A stretch of DNA of 35,345 nt. Source: Sva-07 sp964651825 (GTDB taxonomy: Bacteria; Actinomycetota; Acidimicrobiia; Acidimicrobiales; Ilumatobacteraceae). The translations under genes and the position numbers were made by a program. This document shows positions 26,971 to 35,345 of this stretch, one piece after another. The stretch's first letter is position 1. Each line of letters begins with the position of its first letter. The DNA lies in the NCBI GenBank assembly GCA_964651825.1, contig CAZYWK010000034.1, positions 1-35,345 on the forward strand, written 5' to 3'. The notes beneath the pieces are model-generated. The model was not told where the DNA came from. It made no database searches and saw only the letters and a program-made list of their open reading frames with translations.

Positions 26971-27696
26971 TCAGTCCCAGTCGACGCGGACGTGGCGGAG
27001 CGCGTCGCTGACGAGGTCGTGGAGCTCGCGCCGTCGCGGTGGGACCAGATCGACGCGATCGAGCGCCGGGACGTCGGGGAGCGGGTGCTCCAGCGGCGTG
27101 TGCAGCAGCGCGTCGAGCCGGTCGACCGGCTCGACGACGGGCTCGACGGGGTCGGGGACGACCTGGATCTCGCCGGTCGGGTCGCCGGAGCGAGTTCGAC
27201 CGGGCACGGAATGCACGAGCCGGAGATGGCCCCGGGAGTGGTCGGACCGCTCGCGGATGGGCTCGTCGGGTTGGTCGGCCCCGCTCGTGGTGGCGTCACC
27301 GGGCTCGCGGCCGCGCCAGACGTCGAGCAGCTCGGGCTCGATCAGGAACTCGTTGCTGAGCACGAACATGGCGGCAACGATGTGCTTGCACGCGTGGTCA
27401 CCCCAGTTGTCGTCGTCGGGGCACGAGCAGTGGGCGGTGATGTCGCGGCGCATCGGCATCCCGTCGCCCACCGTGACTTCGATCTGGGCGACGTAGGGCG
27501 TGGACCGTGATCCCTGCACCTCGCAGGTGACGACGCCAGGTTCGATGGCGATGTCGGTGACCGAGCCGTCGTGGGCGTACTGCTTGCCCCGGCGCAGGCG
27601 TTGCGGGTCGCTCATCTCGGCGGCGAGCACCTTGATCATCGTGGCTGGTAGTCGGCCCGGGTGCGTGGCGCCGAAGGGCTTTCGTGGTCGGCTCAT
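26971..27696 (-). CDS. SWIM zinc-finger protein, partner of the SNF2 helicase
   Basis: 241 residues. The SWIM motif CxCx10CxH is intact: CSCPDDDNWGDHACKH, Cys90, Cys92, Cys103, His105. SWIM domains bind DNA or proteins. The C-terminal half (about 130-241) is acidic and proline-rich without recognisable motifs. It begins 7 nt after the SNF2 helicase stop, a pairing common in actinobacteria, so the two probably act together in DNA remodelling or repair. ATG at 27696. Confidence 0.88.
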   Translation of the reverse strand: MSRPRKPFGATHPGRLPATMIKVLAAEMSDPQRLRRGKQYAHDGSVTDIAIEPGVVTCEVQGSRSTPYVAQIEVTVGDGMPMRRDITAHCSCPDDDNWGDHACKHIVAAMFVLSNEFLIEPELLDVWRGREPGDATTSGADQPDEPIRERSDHSRGHLRLVHSVPGRTRSGDPTGEIQVVPDPVEPVVEPVDRLDALLHTPLEHPLPDVPALDRVDLVPPRRRELHDLVSDALRHVRVDWD

Positions 27697-27703
27697 CGGT
27701 CGC

Positions 27704-30724
<3,021 letters not shown>

Positions 30725-30731
30725 CTCCCCG

Positions 30732-30737
30732 ACCCTA
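30732..30737 (-). promoter_or_regulatory. -10 hexamer TAGGGT, leaderless start of SNF2 gene
   Basis: TAGGGT ends 7 nt before the GTG at 30724. Confidence 0.45.
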
Positions 30738-30780
30738 CCGACGGGCTACGACACCGTCCCGCCCACCCCGTACCGGTGTG

Positions 30781-30833
30781 CGTTTGCGTCGGGATTCAGC
30801 ACCGACGGGCGTGATCAGATCCCGACGCAAACG
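30781..30833. terminator. Long hairpin between crotonase and SNF2 genes
   Basis: Perfect 15-bp arms (CGTTTGCGTCGGGAT and its complement) with a 23-nt loop, starting 6 nt after the crotonase stop. The position fits a terminator, but there is no T-run. It may instead be a mobile or dispersed palindromic repeat. Confidence 0.5.
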
Positions 30834-30839
30834 ATGGTT

Positions 30840-31610
30840 TCAGGTGCCGGTGAAGTTCGGGGGGCGCTTGTCGAGGAACGACTTGACGCCCTCACGGTGA
30901 TCGTCGGTGCGGAACAGTTCACCGAGGGTTGCGGTGACGTACCGGCCGAGGTCGTTCCAGTCCGGGTCGAGGGCCTGGCGCATGCCGCGCTTGATCGCCC
31001 GCACCGCCAGGGGTGGGTTGGCGGCGATGCGCTCCGCGAGGCCCATCGCGGTCGGCAACAGGTCGTCGTGTGGCACGACGCGGCCGACGAGACCGATCCG
31101 CAGTGCCTCGGCCGCATCGATCACGTCGCCGGTGAACAGCAGCTCGGCGGCACGCTCGCGTCCGACGAGCGCGGCCAGGCGGCCGAGCCCACCGACATCG
31201 GTCACCAGGCCGCGGAGCACGAACAGCTCGCCGAACTTCGCCCGCTCGGACGCAACCCGGATGTCGGCGAACATGGCCAGCTCCATCCCCCACCCGACCG
31301 CGGCCCCGTTCACCGCGGCGATGACCGGCACGTCGGTGTGCAGGAGTGCCTCGGCAGCCGGGGTGAGCCGCGGCTCGCGGCTCGTGAGATCCGGCGGCCG
31401 GTCGCCGCCACCCATCACCTGCTTCACGTCGTCGCCGGAGCAGAACGCCGGATCGGCACCGGTGATCACGACGCACCGCGCCTGCGTCTCGCGCACCGCT
31501 GACTCCAGCGCGGCGTAGGTGACCCAGGTCAGCGCGTTCCGGGCGTCCGGCCGGTTGATCGTGATCACGCCGACATGCCCGTGCTCTTCGTACAGCAGCT
31601 CACTGGTCAT
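30840..31610 (-). CDS. Enoyl-CoA hydratase/isomerase (crotonase) family protein
   Basis: 256 residues. The crotonase fold has both oxyanion-hole regions: GADPAFCSGDD (51-61) and NGAAVGWGMELAMFADI (101-117), with Glu110 in the first catalytic-Glu position. The second hydratase Glu, normally in FGxPE, is not in place: the motif reads FGELFV (126-131), with Phe at the expected Glu. It may therefore be an isomerase or another crotonase rather than a classical hydratase. ATG 31610 with TAACGT 6 nt upstream. Divergent from the DUF3445 gene. Confidence 0.9.
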   Translation of the reverse strand: MTSELLYEEHGHVGVITINRPDARNALTWVTYAALESAVRETQARCVVITGADPAFCSGDDVKQVMGGGDRPPDLTSREPRLTPAAEALLHTDVPVIAAVNGAAVGWGMELAMFADIRVASERAKFGELFVLRGLVTDVGGLGRLAALVGRERAAELLFTGDVIDAAEALRIGLVGRVVPHDDLLPTAMGLAERIAANPPLAVRAIKRGMRQALDPDWNDLGRYVTATLGELFRTDDHREGVKSFLDKRPPNFTGT

Positions 31611-31616
31611 CGCCCG

Positions 31617-31622
31617 ACGTTA
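31617..31622 (-). promoter_or_regulatory. -10 hexamer TAACGT, leaderless start of crotonase gene
   Basis: TAACGT ends 6 nt before the ATG at 31610. Confidence 0.5.
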
Positions 31623-31661
31623 CGTTCGTGGTTCGCGGCCGATCGGGTCCGAGGTGTTGGG

Positions 31662-31667
31662 TACCGT
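31662..31667 (+). promoter_or_regulatory. -10 hexamer TACCGT, leaderless start of DUF3445 gene
   Basis: TACCGT ends 7 nt before the GTG at 31675. This element decides the start, since the open frame continues upstream to 31519 into the crotonase gene. Confidence 0.5.
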
Positions 31668-31674
31668 TCGGAGT

Positions 31675-32616
31675 GTGACGAGCCCAGCGGTCCCGAGCGC
31701 CGACGTGTCCGGCCGGGTGGCCGCGTACCGGCCGTTCATGGACGGTCCGGAACCGTCGGGCCCCGACAACTTCCGCTGGCGGCTCGGTGTTCGGCCCCTG
31801 AACCTGCGCGACTGGATCGAACTCGGCCCCGACGCCGGCGAAGCGATCGCCGCCAAGGTGCGGCTCAACGAGGAGTACCCATCGACGGTGTTCGCCGCGC
31901 TCGACGGCGTCGAACCGGAAGCGACCGAGGTCGCGACCGCGCTGATCGACCACCTCCGCCGGCGGTGGCCCGATCGGTACGCCAGCGCCACGCTCGACCC
32001 GGCGCTCCATCCGCTCGACGCCGTGGCGCGCTTCGTGCCGGAGGATCTCGCGTTGATGGTGGAACGCGACGGGCGACTCCTGTTCGGCGCCGGTTCGGTG
32101 TGCTTCCCGAACCGTTGGGACCTGCGTTCGAAGATCGGCCGGTCACTGCACGAGGTGCACGAACCGGTGGCGCTCCTCAACGACCAGCTTGCCGACCCGA
32201 TCGATCGGTTCTTCGATCGGCTGACGCCTGGGCGCAGCTTCTGGCGGCTCGGGTGGGGAGTGCTCGACACCGACGACTGGTACACCCCGCTCGACGGCAC
32301 CGCCGCGGCCCGGCCCTCCGAGCTGGTCACGTCGCTGACCCCGGACCGGTTGTTCCTGCGCGTCGAGCGCGAGACGCTGCGCCGGTTCCCCCGCACGAAC
32401 GCCGTGCTGTTCACGATCCGCACCTATGTGACCCCGATCCCGGACGTCGCCGCCGACCGGGCGACCGCCGAGCGCCTGGCCGGAGCGCTCGACGCGCTGC
32501 CCGATCCGGTCCGCGCCTACAAGGACGTGACCTCCTTCGCCCCGGCGTTGATCGCTCACCTCCGCCGGAGTGGCATGCTGACCGAGGTGACACCGACCGA
32601 ACTTGATAGAGTATGA
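31675..32616 (+). CDS. DUF3445 / heme-dependent oxidative N-demethylase-like protein
   Basis: 313 residues from GTG 31675. The family signature is clear: CFPNRWDLRSKIGRSLHEVH (about 143-162), DRFFDRLTPGRSFWRLGW, FLRVERETLRRFPRTNAVLFTIRTYV and the C-terminal YKDVTSFAPALIAHLRR. Characterised relatives (HODM alpha-type) bind heme and demethylate small amines; whether this one does is unproven, and no reductase partner is nearby. The longer start at 31519 overlaps the divergent crotonase gene and is rejected. Its stop codon lies inside the clpB HAIR. Confidence 0.82.
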   Translation: MTSPAVPSADVSGRVAAYRPFMDGPEPSGPDNFRWRLGVRPLNLRDWIELGPDAGEAIAAKVRLNEEYPSTVFAALDGVEPEATEVATALIDHLRRRWPDRYASATLDPALHPLDAVARFVPEDLALMVERDGRLLFGAGSVCFPNRWDLRSKIGRSLHEVHEPVALLNDQLADPIDRFFDRLTPGRSFWRLGWGVLDTDDWYTPLDGTAAARPSELVTSLTPDRLFLRVERETLRRFPRTNAVLFTIRTYVTPIPDVAADRATAERLAGALDALPDPVRAYKDVTSFAPALIAHLRRSGMLTEVTPTELDRV

Positions 32617-32622
32617 CTCAAC
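32602..32622. promoter_or_regulatory. HAIR-type HspR operator upstream of clpB
   Basis: CTTGATA-N7-ACTCAAC: the left arm matches five of seven and the right arm six of seven consensus bases. It overlaps the stop codon of the upstream gene (32614-32616). A possible -10 TATGAC (32612-32617) lies inside it, so bound HspR would block polymerase. Confidence 0.78.
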
Positions 32623-32632
32623 TTTGTTGAGT
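32616..32632. promoter_or_regulatory. Second inverted repeat sharing the clpB HAIR right arm
   Basis: ACTCAAC-TTT-GTTGAGT, perfect 7-bp arms. It shares its left arm with the HAIR and gives three HspR half-sites in the same arrangement as at dnaK. Confidence 0.65.
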
Positions 32633-32653
32633 TGAGAACAGGAGCACGAGAAC

Positions 32654-35167
<2,514 letters not shown>

Positions 35168-35188
35168 CCACGCGGCCGAGTCTCCGCG

Positions 35189-35345
35189 TCAGCTGCAGCC
35201 GGGTGGGTTCCCGGCATCGAGGTTGCGTTGGGTCTCGATGATCACGTTGCCCGACCGCGTGTTCCCGTTCGCGCCCCAGCCGCCGGTCGGCCCACCCTGA
35301 TACGCCCACCCCGACCGGAAGAACCAGACACCCCAGTTGCCGACG
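35189..35345 (-). CDS. C-terminal end of an unidentified gene (5' part outside window)
   Basis: An open minus-strand frame of 51 codons runs into the window edge and ends at TGA 35189-35191, 21 bp after the clpB stop and convergent with it. It reads VGNWGVWFFRSGWAYQG ... RSGNVIIETQRNLDAG and ends NPPGCS. Codon third positions are GC-rich as in real genes here, and the Gly/Trp/Asn-rich composition suggests a secreted or beta-rich protein. No family recognised. Confidence 0.5.
   Translation of the reverse strand, partial: VGNWGVWFFRSGWAYQGGPTGGWGANGNTRSGNVIIETQRNLDAGNPPGCS

Noticed and set aside
31519..31674. Upstream start of the DUF3445 gene
   Set aside because: Overlaps the divergent crotonase N-terminus and both promoters; GTG 31675 has the -10 at the right distance.

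Overview
This is a chromosomal window from a high-GC actinobacterium. Evidence: very high G+C with strong GC3 bias, a dnaK-grpE-dnaJ-hspR operon with HAIR-type operators, a moxR/DUF58/transglutaminase-like cluster, an FHA/FtsK (EccC-like) protein and many GTG starts. An Acidimicrobiia (Ilumatobacter-like) origin is my best guess from general resemblance; no rRNA or other marker here proves it. I see no phage, plasmid, IS, CRISPR or tRNA/rRNA genes.

Layout. 1-3400 (minus): a partial membrane Fe-S reductase (HdrD/Rv0338c-like), a conserved unknown protein, a single-domain cyclic-nucleotide-binding protein and a zinc-ribbon protein. 3401-3891: non-coding DNA with a 13-bp tandem repeat, copies of a 15-bp repeat and a 100-N assembly gap. 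3892-4641 (minus): gpmA. 4691-9633 (plus): a tightly overlapping run of M14 carboxypeptidase, cysD, cysN, cysC and cdd, i.e. sulfate activation to PAPS plus cytidine salvage. 9748-13790 (plus): dnaK, grpE, dnaJ, hspR. 13794-26869: an envelope-type locus. Its minus-strand part is an EccC/FtsK-like protein without recognisable P-loops, followed by a small partner. A 1565-residue Ig-like repeat protein (plus) diverges from these and converges on a transglutaminase-like membrane protein, DUF58 protein and MoxR ATPase (transcribed moxR to tgase). 26971-30724 (minus): SNF2 helicase and SWIM zinc-finger protein. 30840-31610 (minus): crotonase. 31675-32616 (plus): DUF3445/HODM-like protein. 32654-35167 (plus): clpB. 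35189-35345 (minus): the tail of an unidentified gene.

How the parts work together. HspR, encoded at the end of the dnaK operon, probably represses both that operon and clpB. Both promoters carry a HAIR-type inverted repeat followed 3 nt later by a third half-site, and in both cases the site overlaps the stop codon of the upstream gene. DnaK/GrpE/DnaJ and ClpB would then form one disaggregation regulon.

The most unusual region is 13.8-26.9 kb. The FtsK-like protein has three degenerate ATPase-like modules, and the transglutaminase-like protein lacks the catalytic Cys and His. That leaves MoxR as the only apparent ATPase around a very large exported repeat protein. A second pattern across the window is a TANNNT -10 hexamer exactly 6-7 nt before the start codon of nine genes, which indicates leaderless transcription.
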